Origin: Prevotella scopos JCM 17725
GTDB lineage: Bacteria > Bacteroidota > Bacteroidia > Bacteroidales > Bacteroidaceae
Length of the DNA stretch: 64,000 nt
Reading direction: 5' to 3'
NCBI RefSeq assembly: GCF_018127785.1
Contig: NZ_CP072389.1
Location: 310,001-374,000 of the forward strand
In this document: positions 43,399 through 52,688 of the stretch, one piece after another
How positions within the stretch are numbered: position 1 is the first letter of the stretch
Layout of the letters: every line of letters starts with the position of its first letter
The notes under the pieces: generated by a model
Told to the model about the DNA's origin: nothing
Databases searched by the model: none
What the model saw: only the letters and a program-made list of their open reading frames with translations
Translations under genes and position numbers: made by a program

Positions 43399-45834
43399 TT
43401 AGATGTTTGCAATGCTTATGACGTTCGCAAGCACACCTGCTGCAGTAACAGATGCCCCGGCACCATATCCTTGAATCTGCATTGGATACTCCTTATAGCG
43501 ATCAGTTGTGAGAAGTACGATGTTGTTAGAACCTTCCAGATTATAGAAAGGATGGTTTGCATCAACCTCTTTCAGTCCGACGCTGGTTTTGCCATGTTCC
43601 ATTGTGGCAACAAAACGCCATCGTTTGCCTTCCTTATAAAGTTTCTTGCGGCGTGCTTCAAAGTCGGCATCAAGCGCAGGAAGACGTTTCCAAAACTCTT
43701 CTACTGAACCATTGAAATAATCGTCTGGTACGAATAGATGCTTCTGAACATCCTCTTGTTCAACCTTGTAGCCTGCCTCACGTGTAAGGATGACCAACTT
43801 ACGAACGACATCCGTTCCACTAAGGTCGATACGAGGGTCTGGTTCACTATAGCCTTGTTCTTTAGCACGTCTGACAGTTTCAGAGAAAGGAACATCAGCT
43901 GCTATTTCGTTAAAGATAAAGTTTAGCGTACCTGATAATACGGCTTCAATCTTAAGTATTTTATCACCCGAATTACGTAAGTCATTGATAGTACCGATAA
44001 TAGGTAAACCAGCACCTACATTCGTTTCAAAACGGAATTTAACGCCACGTTGCATGGCTGTTTGTTTTAAGTGATAGTAATTATCGTATGCACTGGATGC
44101 TGCAATCTTATTGGCTGCTATCACCGAGATGTTATTCTCCAGCAGAGACAGATAAAGCGCTGCCACCTCTTTAGAAGCTGTACAATCCACAAACACCGAG
44201 TTGAAGATATTCATTTTGAGAATCATGTCACGTAGGTGTTCAGGGTTTGAAGGTTCACTCTCCTTGAGTTCTTCTCGATAAGTATCGAGATTTAGACCGT
44301 CACGATTGAATATTGCATTCTTAGACGAGGTGATACCAACAACTTTCAACTTTAAGTTAGAATTCTTTTTAAGTTCTTCATACTGGCTCTTGATTTGTTC
44401 GATGAGCTTTCCACCAACAGTGCCAACGCCACAGATAAAGAGGTTTAGTACTTTATATTCTGATAGGAAGAAAGAGTCATGAAGTACATTCAACGACTTC
44501 CTTAAATCCGAACCCTTCACAACGAACGAGATGTTCATCTCTGATGCACCCTGTGCAATAGCGTTGATGCTGATACCAGAACGGCCAAGCGTCTCAAAAA
44601 GCTTACCACTAATACCTGGGGTACGCTTCATGTTCTCGCCAACGATAGCCACTGTTGCCAAGCCACTCTCGGCGTGCATCGGGAACATACGTCCATCCTC
44701 AATCTCAAGTCGGAACTCTTCGTTGAGCACCTTTACAGCATTGTTAGCATCTTCATCCTTCACACCGATAGAGGTGTTGTTCTCTGATGCGGCTTGTGAC
44801 ACGAGGAAAACACTGATACCGTTGTTTGCAAGTGAACTAAAGATACGACGATTGACACCCACAACACCAACCATAGAAAGACCTGTCACGGTGATGAGTG
44901 TTGTACCCTTAATTGAAGATATACCCTTGATAGGTTTCTGATTGTTTTCAATGTGTGCTTTGATGATTGTGCCCTGCCCATCAGGATTAAAGGTATTCTT
45001 AATCTTAATGGGTATATTCTTCACACACACAGGATAAATCGTTGGTGGATAAACAACCTTTGCGCCAAAGTTACAGAGCTCCATCGCCTCCGTATAAGAA
45101 AGCTCATTAATCGTATAAGCTCCCTTGATAACTCTTGGGTCAGCGGTCATAAAGCCATCAACATCCGTCCAAATCTCTAACACCTCAGCATTGAGCGAGG
45201 CAGCAAGGATAGAAGCAGTGTAATCACTTCCGCCACGTCCGAGATTGGTGATGTCGCCAGAATCACGATCTTGTGCTATGAAACCAGGCACGAGGGAGAT
45301 GCGGGGAAGCTCAGCGAAAGCGTCTGAGACAAGTTTGTTCGTCAGTTCTGAATCAAGACTTCTCTTACCATGCTTCTCTTCAGTTTTGATAAATTCACGT
45401 GCGTCAAACCATTTCGCTCCACGAATAAGTGTTGTCACTATTATTGAACTAAGACGTTCGCCGTAGCTAACGATAGTGTCCTCAGTCTTTTTACTGAGGT
45501 CGTGAATTAAGAATACACCATAATAGATAGACTGTAGTTGTTCAAAAAGACTATCTACTTTACTGAAAAGATGCTCACGGTCCTCTGGGTTGGTGATAAT
45601 GGTATCAATCATCTTATGATGTCGTGCTACCATTGAATTGAACTCCGTTCGCCAGTTTTCATTACCTTGAAAAGCGAGCCGGGATGTTGCGATGAGTTGA
45701 TCAGTTATACCTCCCAAGGCACTAACAACCACAATAACTGGTTGATGTTTAGCCTCCTTTTCTACAATCTTCTGCAGACTTAAAATACTTGAAACAGAAC
45801 CTACGGATGTTCCACCAAACTTTAATACTTTCAT
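43399..45834 (-). CDS. thrA: Bifunctional aspartate kinase / homoserine dehydrogenase
   Basis: An 811-residue fusion catalysing the first and third steps of the aspartate pathway to threonine and methionine. The kinase domain starts MKVLKFGGTSVGSVSS and has the NLGRGGSDYTASILAA motif; two ACT regulatory domains lie at about residues 310-460 (TVTGLSMVGVVGVNRRIFSSL and VAIVGENMKRTPGISGKLFETL). The homoserine dehydrogenase half starts near residue 465 (NLFICGVGTVGGKLIEQI, the NAD(P) loop) and has FETNVGAGLPIIGTINDL. A box TATTTTTG (minus, 45901-45908) lies 67 nt upstream. Feedback control by threonine is expected from the ACT domains. Confidence 0.96.
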   Translation of the reverse strand: MKVLKFGGTSVGSVSSILSLQKIVEKEAKHQPVIVVVSALGGITDQLIATSRLAFQGNENWRTEFNSMVARHHKMIDTIITNPEDREHLFSKVDSLFEQLQSIYYGVFLIHDLSKKTEDTIVSYGERLSSIIVTTLIRGAKWFDAREFIKTEEKHGKRSLDSELTNKLVSDAFAELPRISLVPGFIAQDRDSGDITNLGRGGSDYTASILAASLNAEVLEIWTDVDGFMTADPRVIKGAYTINELSYTEAMELCNFGAKVVYPPTIYPVCVKNIPIKIKNTFNPDGQGTIIKAHIENNQKPIKGISSIKGTTLITVTGLSMVGVVGVNRRIFSSLANNGISVFLVSQAASENNTSIGVKDEDANNAVKVLNEEFRLEIEDGRMFPMHAESGLATVAIVGENMKRTPGISGKLFETLGRSGISINAIAQGASEMNISFVVKGSDLRKSLNVLHDSFFLSEYKVLNLFICGVGTVGGKLIEQIKSQYEELKKNSNLKLKVVGITSSKNAIFNRDGLNLDTYREELKESEPSNPEHLRDMILKMNIFNSVFVDCTASKEVAALYLSLLENNISVIAANKIAASSAYDNYYHLKQTAMQRGVKFRFETNVGAGLPIIGTINDLRNSGDKILKIEAVLSGTLNFIFNEIAADVPFSETVRRAKEQGYSEPDPRIDLSGTDVVRKLVILTREAGYKVEQEDVQKHLFVPDDYFNGSVEEFWKRLPALDADFEARRKKLYKEGKRWRFVATMEHGKTSVGLKEVDANHPFYNLEGSNNIVLLTTDRYKEYPMQIQGYGAGASVTAAGVLANVISIANI

Positions 45835-45953
45835 TCCTGATTTCTAATTTGTTATTATTTAGCATTCCCTTTACAATAGGGTAGGTGCAAAACTTAGGCA
45901 CAAAAATAATAAGAAATATTGCAACAGCCAACGTTTTTCTCGATATATTTGAG

Positions 45954-45961
45954 TAAATTTG
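45954..45961 (+). promoter_or_regulatory. -7 box of the FAD oxidoreductase gene
   Basis: TAAATTTG, 28 nt before ATG 45989. It overlaps a possible TTG start at 45959, so the ATG is preferred. Confidence 0.55.
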
Positions 45962-45988
45962 TGGCAAAAAGAAGAAGTTAGACTATCT

Positions 45989-47563
45989 ATGACAGAGGAA
46001 TATCAGTTGCGCGTTTTGCCCCAAGAAGCCTATAATGAAAATAGTTTAAAAGCATATCTTTCGAAGGAGAAGGGGCTGGATGAGCGTACCATTTATCGTG
46101 TTCGGGTATTGAAACGTTCTATCGATGCACGTCATCGTGACATATATGTTAATCTGAAGGTTCGTGTTTACATTAATGAGTTCCCACAGGATGACCCTTA
46201 TGTGAAGACTGAGTATCAGGATGTAAACTGTCGTCCTGCGGTTGTAGTTGTCGGTGCGGGACCTGCTGGTTTGTTCTCTGCTCTAAAGCTCATAGAGTTG
46301 GGCTTGCGACCAATCGTCCTTGAACGTGGAAAGAATGTACGTGACCGTAAACTCGATATAGCTTCAATCACTAAGGCGCAAGCCGTTGACCCTGAGTCGA
46401 ATTACTGCTTTGGTGAAGGTGGAGCTGGAGCTTATTCAGATGGAAAACTTTATACACGAAGTAAGAAGCGCGGACCCGTGGATAAGATTCTAAACGTCTT
46501 TTGTCAGCATGGTGCATCGCCTTCTATCCTTGCAGATGCGCATCCACACATTGGTACGGATAAACTTCCACGTGTGATTGAGAACATGCGTAATACGATA
46601 CTTGACTGTGGGGGTGAGGTTCATTTCCAAACCAAGATGACCTCATTCATCATCGATGGTGATAAGGTCGTTGGTGTTGAGGCTGTGGATAATCGAAGCG
46701 CAATCGCTGTGAAGCGAACTTTTCATGGTCCTGTCATTCTTGCAACGGGGCATTCAGCACGTGATGTCTATCGTTATCTTGCAGAAGCCGGGGTTGAGAT
46801 GGAGGCAAAAGGAATTGCGGTAGGTGTGCGCTTAGAGCATCCTTCTCATCTGATAGACCAAATACAATATCATAATAAGAACGGAAAGGGGAAGTATCTT
46901 CCTACCGCAGAGTACGCCTTTGTGACACAAGCACAGGGACGTGGCGTTTATTCCTTCTGTATGTGTCCAGGTGGATTTGTGATACCATCGGCTACTGGCC
47001 CTGAGCAGATAGTTACCAATGGTATGAGCCCTGCCAATCGAGGTACGCAATGGTCGAACTCGGGTATGGTCGTTCAGTTGAATCCAGAGGATGTTGAAGG
47101 TGATGATGTGCTGCGTATCTTACGTTATCAAGAGCAACTTGAACGTGACACCTGGCAGCAGGGAAATCGAAAGCAAACCGCTCCAGCGCAGCGCATGGCT
47201 GACTTTGTGAATAATCGTCTGTCGTATGACCTTCCCAAATCAAGTTATGCGCCGGGATTAATTTCCAGTCCACTTCATTTCTGGATGCCATCCTTTGTGA
47301 CGAAACGACTTCAAGAAGCTTTTAAGACCTTTGGTCGTCAAGCACATGGCTTCCTAACCAATGAAGCTGTCATGATTGCTTCAGAGACTCGCACCAGTTC
47401 CCCTGTTCGTATTCTTCGCGACCGAGAACGACTCATGCATGTGCGCCTTGAAGGTCTTTTCCCTTGTGCAGAAGGTGCTGGTTATGCAGGTGGAATCGTT
47501 AGTGCGGGCATTGATGGAGAACGCTGTGCAGAAATGGTTTCCGCTTATCTCCAGCAATTGTAA
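45989..47563 (+). CDS. FAD-dependent oxidoreductase (COG2509 type)
   Basis: A 524-residue flavoprotein of unknown substrate. Residues 1-85 form a small alpha/beta domain typical of this family; VVVVGAGPAGLFSALKLIELGLRPIVLERG (about 88-117) is the FAD-binding Rossmann loop. GEGGAGAYSDGKLYTR and ILATGHSARDVYRYLAEAGVEMEAKGIAVGVRLEHP are family hallmarks, and CAEGAGYAGGIVSAGIDG near the C-terminus completes the FAD site. ATG 45989 follows a promoter box, whereas an upstream TTG lies in it. It is divergent from thrA. A role in cofactor or redox metabolism is likely but not defined. Confidence 0.88.
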   Translation: MTEEYQLRVLPQEAYNENSLKAYLSKEKGLDERTIYRVRVLKRSIDARHRDIYVNLKVRVYINEFPQDDPYVKTEYQDVNCRPAVVVVGAGPAGLFSALKLIELGLRPIVLERGKNVRDRKLDIASITKAQAVDPESNYCFGEGGAGAYSDGKLYTRSKKRGPVDKILNVFCQHGASPSILADAHPHIGTDKLPRVIENMRNTILDCGGEVHFQTKMTSFIIDGDKVVGVEAVDNRSAIAVKRTFHGPVILATGHSARDVYRYLAEAGVEMEAKGIAVGVRLEHPSHLIDQIQYHNKNGKGKYLPTAEYAFVTQAQGRGVYSFCMCPGGFVIPSATGPEQIVTNGMSPANRGTQWSNSGMVVQLNPEDVEGDDVLRILRYQEQLERDTWQQGNRKQTAPAQRMADFVNNRLSYDLPKSSYAPGLISSPLHFWMPSFVTKRLQEAFKTFGRQAHGFLTNEAVMIASETRTSSPVRILRDRERLMHVRLEGLFPCAEGAGYAGGIVSAGIDGERCAEMVSAYLQQL

Positions 47564-47674
47564 GGTCATTTGCTTCTGATAGTAAGAAGCAGAATAAGCT
47601 TTGTTTATAGTTTGATTGAGAAAGTATTAGAGTTCTCGTAGTATCTTTTTCTACTTCTATAAACTATTCTAATC

Positions 47675-47742
47675 GAATTATTTTCACGAAAAGAAATATT
47701 TTTGTTCACGTAAATAAATATTTCTTTTCGTGAAAATAATTC
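47675..47742. repeat. Perfect 26-bp inverted repeat with 16-nt loop
   Basis: The left arm 47675-47700 (GAATTATTTTCACGAAAAGA then AATATT) is exactly complementary to 47717-47742. The loop itself contains another TTCACG. The repeat lies in a 310-bp gap between a plus-strand and a minus-strand gene, so it could be a shared terminator; it lacks the usual GC-rich stem. Confidence 0.75.
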
Positions 47743-47873
47743 TTTTTATCATGAAGATAAATTGTAATCTATGGTCACTTTGTTTCTAAAAGTATTCTAT
47801 AGGGGTAGCCGGCAAGCGTAACTTGCCATGTTATAAATATACTTTTAGATAACGACAAGGTATTTTGATTTCT

Positions 47874-48758
47874 TTAATCTAAATCCCCTGGCGCAAAGGT
47901 TGTTGTGTTCCAATCACCAGTTTCGATACCTTTCTTTAACCAGTACATACGCTGTTCGGATGTTCCATGTGTGAAAGTCTCAGGAAGTGCATAGCCACGA
48001 GCTTTCTTTTGGAGATAGTTATCTCCGATTTTCTCAGCGCAGTCAATAGCCTCTTCGATATCACCATCAGTAAGACTTTGATATTTCTCATTGTCATAAT
48101 GTGCCCAACAGCCAGCATAGTAATCGGCAAGGAGTTCTAACTTCACACTCAGTTTGTTCGCTTCTTCCTTACTAACACGCGCCATCTTTGCATGACATTT
48201 GCCAAGGATTCCGCGGAGATATTCCACATGATGACCCACTTCGTGTGCAATCACGTAAGCATAAGCAAAGTCAAGGTCGCCCTTTGCTTGTATTCCTAAA
48301 TCCTTACGCATACCGCTAAAGAAACTCAAGTCGAGGTAAAGACGCTGATCACCTGAGCAGTAGAACGGTCCCATTGCAGCAGAGCCATTACCGCAAGCCG
48401 TTTGTACAGCACCTGTGAAGAGAACAAGAGTAGGGTATTGATATTTCATGCCATGCAACTGGAATTGTTCCGTCCATACATCTTCGGTACCTGCAAGAAT
48501 CTGTTTTGAGAAATCAGCAAGTTTCTCCTCCTCTTCCGTGAACTGGTGTTGGTCCCCATTGGTCTGTACTTCAGCCGGTCCTTGCATCTGTGTTTGTACG
48601 ACGTTGTTAACAAAATCCCCTATGTTTCCACCACTCAAAAAGGTGAAAAGCGCTATGACGATAATACCTCCGATACCCCCAATACCTGCTTTTGCGCCAG
48701 TACCCATGCCACGGCGATCTTCTACATTATTGCTCTCTCTGCGTCCTGTAAGTCTCAT
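47874..48758 (-). CDS. YpfJ-type neutral zinc metallopeptidase
   Basis: A 294-residue membrane-anchored protein. The N-terminal part is polar, followed by a Gly-rich transmembrane segment (GTGAKAGIGGIGGIIVIALFTFLSGG). The catalytic motif HEVGHHVEYL (zinc-binding HExxH) sits near residue 170 in DFAYAYVIAHEVGHHV, and the third ligand region ELLADYYAGCWAHY follows, as in the YpfJ/zinc metallopeptidase family. ACGNGSAAMGPFYCSGDQRLYLDLSFF is another family motif. Its biological substrate is unknown. A box TACCTTTG (minus, 48799-48806) lies 41 nt upstream. Confidence 0.9.
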   Translation of the reverse strand: MRLTGRRESNNVEDRRGMGTGAKAGIGGIGGIIVIALFTFLSGGNIGDFVNNVVQTQMQGPAEVQTNGDQHQFTEEEEKLADFSKQILAGTEDVWTEQFQLHGMKYQYPTLVLFTGAVQTACGNGSAAMGPFYCSGDQRLYLDLSFFSGMRKDLGIQAKGDLDFAYAYVIAHEVGHHVEYLRGILGKCHAKMARVSKEEANKLSVKLELLADYYAGCWAHYDNEKYQSLTDGDIEEAIDCAEKIGDNYLQKKARGYALPETFTHGTSEQRMYWLKKGIETGDWNTTTFAPGDLD

Positions 48759-48975
48759 TTTGTCTTTTGTTCTTTAAGCTAAATTTGTTTTATGCTCACA
48801 AAGGTAAGAGATTATCTTGATATCTGCAATTATTAAGGAATAATCACTATTCCTTTTATGAACAGAATATCGCTTAAGACCGTTTGTTCAGATGGCAAAA
48901 TCTTTGTTTTATTCTTTGTCATGATGGCAGAAACAGAGAGTTTCCTCTACCATCACTGTTTTTTTCTTTTATCCT

Positions 48976-49006
48976 TTTGCTATGTCTGAGTTTTTTCGTA
49001 AATTTG
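48976..49006 (+). promoter_or_regulatory. Promoter of pheT-yebC
   Basis: TTTG (48976-48979) and TAAATTTG (48999-49006) are exactly 19 nt apart; transcription should begin near 49011, leaving ATG 49041 as the start. Confidence 0.8.
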
Positions 49007-49040
49007 CATGTATTTTTGGAATAAACAATATATCAATATA

Positions 49041-51509
49041 ATGAAGATTTCATACAAATGGCTTAAGGAATACGTTGACTTCAATCTGTCTCCAGAGGAG
49101 ATTGCCGTTGCGCTTACCTCAATTGGTTTGGAGGTTGGCTCATTGGAAGAAGTTGAAACGATACGAGGTGGACTGAAGGGGTTGTACGTCGGTAAGGTTC
49201 TCACATGCGAGGAACATCCAAACTCTGACCACCTTCACGTGACAACCGTTGACCTTGGCAAGGGAGAACCACAGCAGATTGTATGTGGTGCACCAAATGT
49301 TGCAGCAGGACAGAAAGTAATTGTAGCCGACTTAGGTTGCGTTCTCTATGATGGTGACAATGAGTTTACGATTAAGAGAAGTAAACTGCGTGGAGTAGAA
49401 AGTCTTGGAATGATTTGTGCTGAGGATGAGATTGGTGTAGGTACAGCACACGATGGTATCATTGTGTTGCCAGAGGATGCTCCAGTAGGTCAGCCTGCAT
49501 CAGAGTATTACCAGTTAGACAGTGACTGGGTGATTGAAATAGACATTACTGCAAACCGTGCTGATGCGTTAAGTCATTATGGTGTGGCACGCGACCTCTA
49601 TGCATGGTTGGTACAGAATGGTTATGAAACTTCATTGCATCGCCCTTCTTGTGATGCGTTTAAGGTTGACAATCATGACCTTCCTATTGATGTGACAATC
49701 GAGAATACGGATGCTTGCCGTCGTTATGCTTGTTTGAGTATGACGGATTGTGAGGTGAAGGAAAGTCCACAGTGGTTGAAGGACAAACTGAATATCATCG
49801 GCTTACGCCCAATCAATAACATTGTTGACATTACCAACTATATTATGATGGCTTACGGACAGCCAATGCACTGCTTTGATGCAGACATGGTGAAGGGCAA
49901 TCATATTATCGTTAAGGACAAGAACGAAGGTAAGAAGTTCGTTACTTTGGACGGCGATGAGCATACCCTTGGCGAACACGACCTTGCCATCTGCAATGAG
50001 GAAGACCCAATGTGTATTGCTGGTGTCTTCGGTGGAAAGGGTAGTGGAACTTATGAAACAACCAAAAATATTGTGTTGGAGAGTGCCTACTTCCACCCAA
50101 CATGGATTCGTAAGAGTGCTCGTCGTCATGGTCTTTCAACGGATGCAAGTTTCCGTTTTGAGCGTGGTATTGACCCCAATGGCGTTATCTATGCACTGAA
50201 GCAGGCTGCTATTCTTTGTGAAGAGCTTGCCGGCGGAAAGGTAAGTATGGATATTCGTGACGTATATCCTACTAGGATGGAAGGTTTCCCAGTTCGTTTG
50301 AACTATGAGTATTGTGATCGTCTTATCGGTAAGAAACTCGGTAATGATACAATCAAGCGAATTGTTGAGAGCCTTGAGATGAAGGTTGAAAAGGAAGATG
50401 CAGAAGGTCTCAACCTGCTGGTTCCTCCTTATCGCGTTGATGTACAGCGTCCTTGTGATGTAGTCGAAGATATACTCCGTATCTACGGATATAATAATGT
50501 AGAGATTCCTACAGAGTTGAAGTCATCATTGACAATTGCTGAAGAGGCTGATAAAAACTATCATCGTGAGAATATCATTGGTGAGCAGTTGGTTGGTGCT
50601 GGCTTTTCTGAGATTATGAACAACTCACTTACAAAGAGTTCTTACTATCAGGAGACAGGCTTCAATGCTTATCCTTGGGAAGAGACTGTGAAGGTGATGA
50701 ATCCTCTCTCTGCCGACTTAGGTGTGATGCGACAGACCCTTCTCTTCGGAGGCTTAGAGAGTATTGTACGCAACGTAAACCGTAAGGCACAGAACCTTCG
50801 TTTCTTTGAAGTTGGTAATGTCTATAAGTACAATAAAGAGAAGTGGACTGAAGAGAACCCTATCAAGGCTTATGCACAGGATTACCACATGGCACTTTGG
50901 GTGACAGGAAAGCGCATCCAAGGTTCATGGGCACACCCTGATGAGGAATCTTCTTTCTATGAACTGAAGGCATACGTTGAGAATATTCTTCGTCGAATCG
51001 GTATCGCACAGGGCTTGCTCGTTAGTGAGAAGTCAGATAATAATGTCTTTGACAAGGCAATTGCTCTGAAGACACGTGCTGGTAAGGTGCTGGTTGAGAT
51101 GGGTATTCTTAGTCACAAACTCTTGAAGAGTTTCGATATTGATCAGAAGGTTTACTATGCAGAGTTGGATTGGGCAGGACTCATGAAGGCTATTCGTAAG
51201 AATAAACTTCAGTTCCAAGAGATATCTAAGTATCCAGCTGTAAGCCGTGACCTTGCGTTGTTGGTTGACAACAATGTTGAGTTTGCTCAGATTGAGGAGA
51301 TTGCTCGTCAGGCTGACAAGAAGCTCTTGAAGCGTGTTGAACTCTTTGATGTTTATCAGGGTAAGAACCTCCCAGAAGGCAAGAAGAGTTATGCTGTCAA
51401 CTTCATCCTTCAGGATGAGACGAAGACACTCAATGATAAGGCAATTGATGCCATCATGCAGAAATTAATTAAGAATTTAACAAATAAACTCGGAGCAGAA
51501 CTCCGTTAA
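49041..51509 (+). CDS. pheT: Phenylalanine--tRNA ligase beta subunit
   Basis: An 822-residue protein with the usual domain order: N-terminal MKISYKWLKEYVDFNLSPEEIA, a tRNA-binding (EMAP-like) domain (VGKVLTCEEHPNSDHLHVTTVDLG), B3/B4 editing domain (about 210-380; ITNYIMMAYGQPMHCFDAD), B5 domain, catalytic-like core (HRENIIGEQLVGAGFSEIMNNSLT) and C-terminal anticodon-binding FDX-ACB domain (ISKYPAVSRDLALLVDNNVE). It forms a heterotetramer with PheS, which is encoded elsewhere. A start 33 bp upstream would overlap the transcription start. It is followed 12 bp later by the YebC-family gene. Confidence 0.96.
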   Translation: MKISYKWLKEYVDFNLSPEEIAVALTSIGLEVGSLEEVETIRGGLKGLYVGKVLTCEEHPNSDHLHVTTVDLGKGEPQQIVCGAPNVAAGQKVIVADLGCVLYDGDNEFTIKRSKLRGVESLGMICAEDEIGVGTAHDGIIVLPEDAPVGQPASEYYQLDSDWVIEIDITANRADALSHYGVARDLYAWLVQNGYETSLHRPSCDAFKVDNHDLPIDVTIENTDACRRYACLSMTDCEVKESPQWLKDKLNIIGLRPINNIVDITNYIMMAYGQPMHCFDADMVKGNHIIVKDKNEGKKFVTLDGDEHTLGEHDLAICNEEDPMCIAGVFGGKGSGTYETTKNIVLESAYFHPTWIRKSARRHGLSTDASFRFERGIDPNGVIYALKQAAILCEELAGGKVSMDIRDVYPTRMEGFPVRLNYEYCDRLIGKKLGNDTIKRIVESLEMKVEKEDAEGLNLLVPPYRVDVQRPCDVVEDILRIYGYNNVEIPTELKSSLTIAEEADKNYHRENIIGEQLVGAGFSEIMNNSLTKSSYYQETGFNAYPWEETVKVMNPLSADLGVMRQTLLFGGLESIVRNVNRKAQNLRFFEVGNVYKYNKEKWTEENPIKAYAQDYHMALWVTGKRIQGSWAHPDEESSFYELKAYVENILRRIGIAQGLLVSEKSDNNVFDKAIALKTRAGKVLVEMGILSHKLLKSFDIDQKVYYAELDWAGLMKAIRKNKLQFQEISKYPAVSRDLALLVDNNVEFAQIEEIARQADKKLLKRVELFDVYQGKNLPEGKKSYAVNFILQDETKTLNDKAIDAIMQKLIKNLTNKLGAELR

Positions 51510-51521
51510 CAAACAATTCCA

Positions 51522-52253
51522 ATGGGTAGAGCATTTGAATATCGCAAAGCAAGTAAGCTCAAGAGATGGGGTCACATGGCCCGCACTTTCACTAAGTTAG
51601 GTAAGGAAATCGCTATTGCTGTAAAGGCAGGTGGTCCTGAACCAGAGAATAACCCACGCCTTCGTGCGATTATTGCGACATGTAAGCGTGAGAATATGCC
51701 GAAGGACAATATCCAGCGTGCTATCAAGAACGCAATGGGTAAGGATACCAGCGACTATAAGGAGGTGACATACGAAGGTTATGGACCTCATGGAGTTGCT
51801 GTATTTGTTGATACATTGACAGATAACACTACACGTACTGTAGGTGATGTTCGTTCAATATTTAACAAGTTTAATGGTAACCTCGGCACTCAAGGTTCTC
51901 TTAGTTTCCTTTTTGATCAAAAGGCTGTCTTCACCTTTAAGAAGAAAGACGGCTTGGATATGGAAGAGTTGATTCTCGATTTGATTGACTACGGTGTTGA
52001 GGACGAGTTCGATGAGGATGAGGAAGAGAACGAAATCACAATCTATGGTGAGCCAACAAGCTTCGGTGAGATTCAGAAACACTTAGAGGATAATGGTTTC
52101 GAGATTACCTCTGCAGAGTTTACCCGTATTCCTAACGATTTGAAAGACGTTACACCAGAGGAGCGTGAGACAATTGATAAGATGGTTGAGCGTTTGGAAG
52201 ACTTCGATGACGTGCAGAATGTTTACACAAACATGAAGCCTGCTGAGGAATAA
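51522..52253 (+). CDS. YebC/PmpR-family protein
   Basis: A 243-residue member of the YebC/PmpR family. The N-terminus MGRAFEYRKASKLKRWGHMARTFTKLGKEI and the segment KRENMPKDNIQRAIKNAMG are diagnostic, and TYEGYGPHGVAVFVDTLTDN follows. The family is annotated as DNA-binding regulators; some members assist ribosomes at proline stretches, so the role is unsettled. It is co-transcribed with pheT (12-bp gap). The linker EEDEFDEDEEENE (about residues 165-177) is very acidic. Confidence 0.92.
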   Translation: MGRAFEYRKASKLKRWGHMARTFTKLGKEIAIAVKAGGPEPENNPRLRAIIATCKRENMPKDNIQRAIKNAMGKDTSDYKEVTYEGYGPHGVAVFVDTLTDNTTRTVGDVRSIFNKFNGNLGTQGSLSFLFDQKAVFTFKKKDGLDMEELILDLIDYGVEDEFDEDEEENEITIYGEPTSFGEIQKHLEDNGFEITSAEFTRIPNDLKDVTPEERETIDKMVERLEDFDDVQNVYTNMKPAEE

Positions 52254-52310
52254 GCTTACATGCCAATGCACCCTATATATAATAAGGTGTAATTGGTTTT
52301 AAGAATATAG

Positions 52311-52433
52311 AAAGAGACTATCTCAAAAATGTAGTCAACGCTTTGGATGGAGAGCATATCTATCTTTCCATGTCCATTGCAACTGACGGGTGCGCAAATT
52401 GTGTATCTCTACATTTTTAAGATGGTCTCTTTT
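52311..52433. mobile_element. Short MITE-like element
   Basis: A 123-bp stretch with inverted ends of about 24 bp: AAAGAGACTATCTCAAAAAT then GTAG on the left, and the complement of AAAGAGACCATCTTAAAAAT then GTAG on the right (about two mismatches). The interior is non-coding. It follows yebC and could also act as a terminator. Confidence 0.6.
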
Positions 52434-52620
52434 CTTTTGTTTCTATCTGCAGTTTCCTAGACTCAGTAGAATAAAGGCTGGGGATTTTTTTAACTGATTG
52501 ACTTTTCATTTGTATCATTGAATAATAATGGTTCTATTCGTAACCTTCTGATTTTCCACACATTGAAGTAGCATCAGCAGAAGCAAGTGTTTCCACAATT
52601 TATTAATTCAGTGTATTTTC

Positions 52621-52688
52621 TTGCACAATGTTTTTGTAGCTGTGCAGATTTTTATTTACCTTTGCACGCAAATTATTCTTTTGTGCAA
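52621..52688 (+). promoter_or_regulatory. Promoter with three TTGCAC-type sites for the second acyl-CoA ligase
   Basis: TTTG (52633-52636) and TACCTTTG (52657-52664) are 20 nt apart. TTGCACAA (52621-52628), TTGCACG (52662-52668) and the inverted TTGTGCAA (52681-52688) have the same 41- and 19-nt spacing as upstream of the first ligase gene at 4504. A further TGTGCA lies at 52641. Confidence 0.7.
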
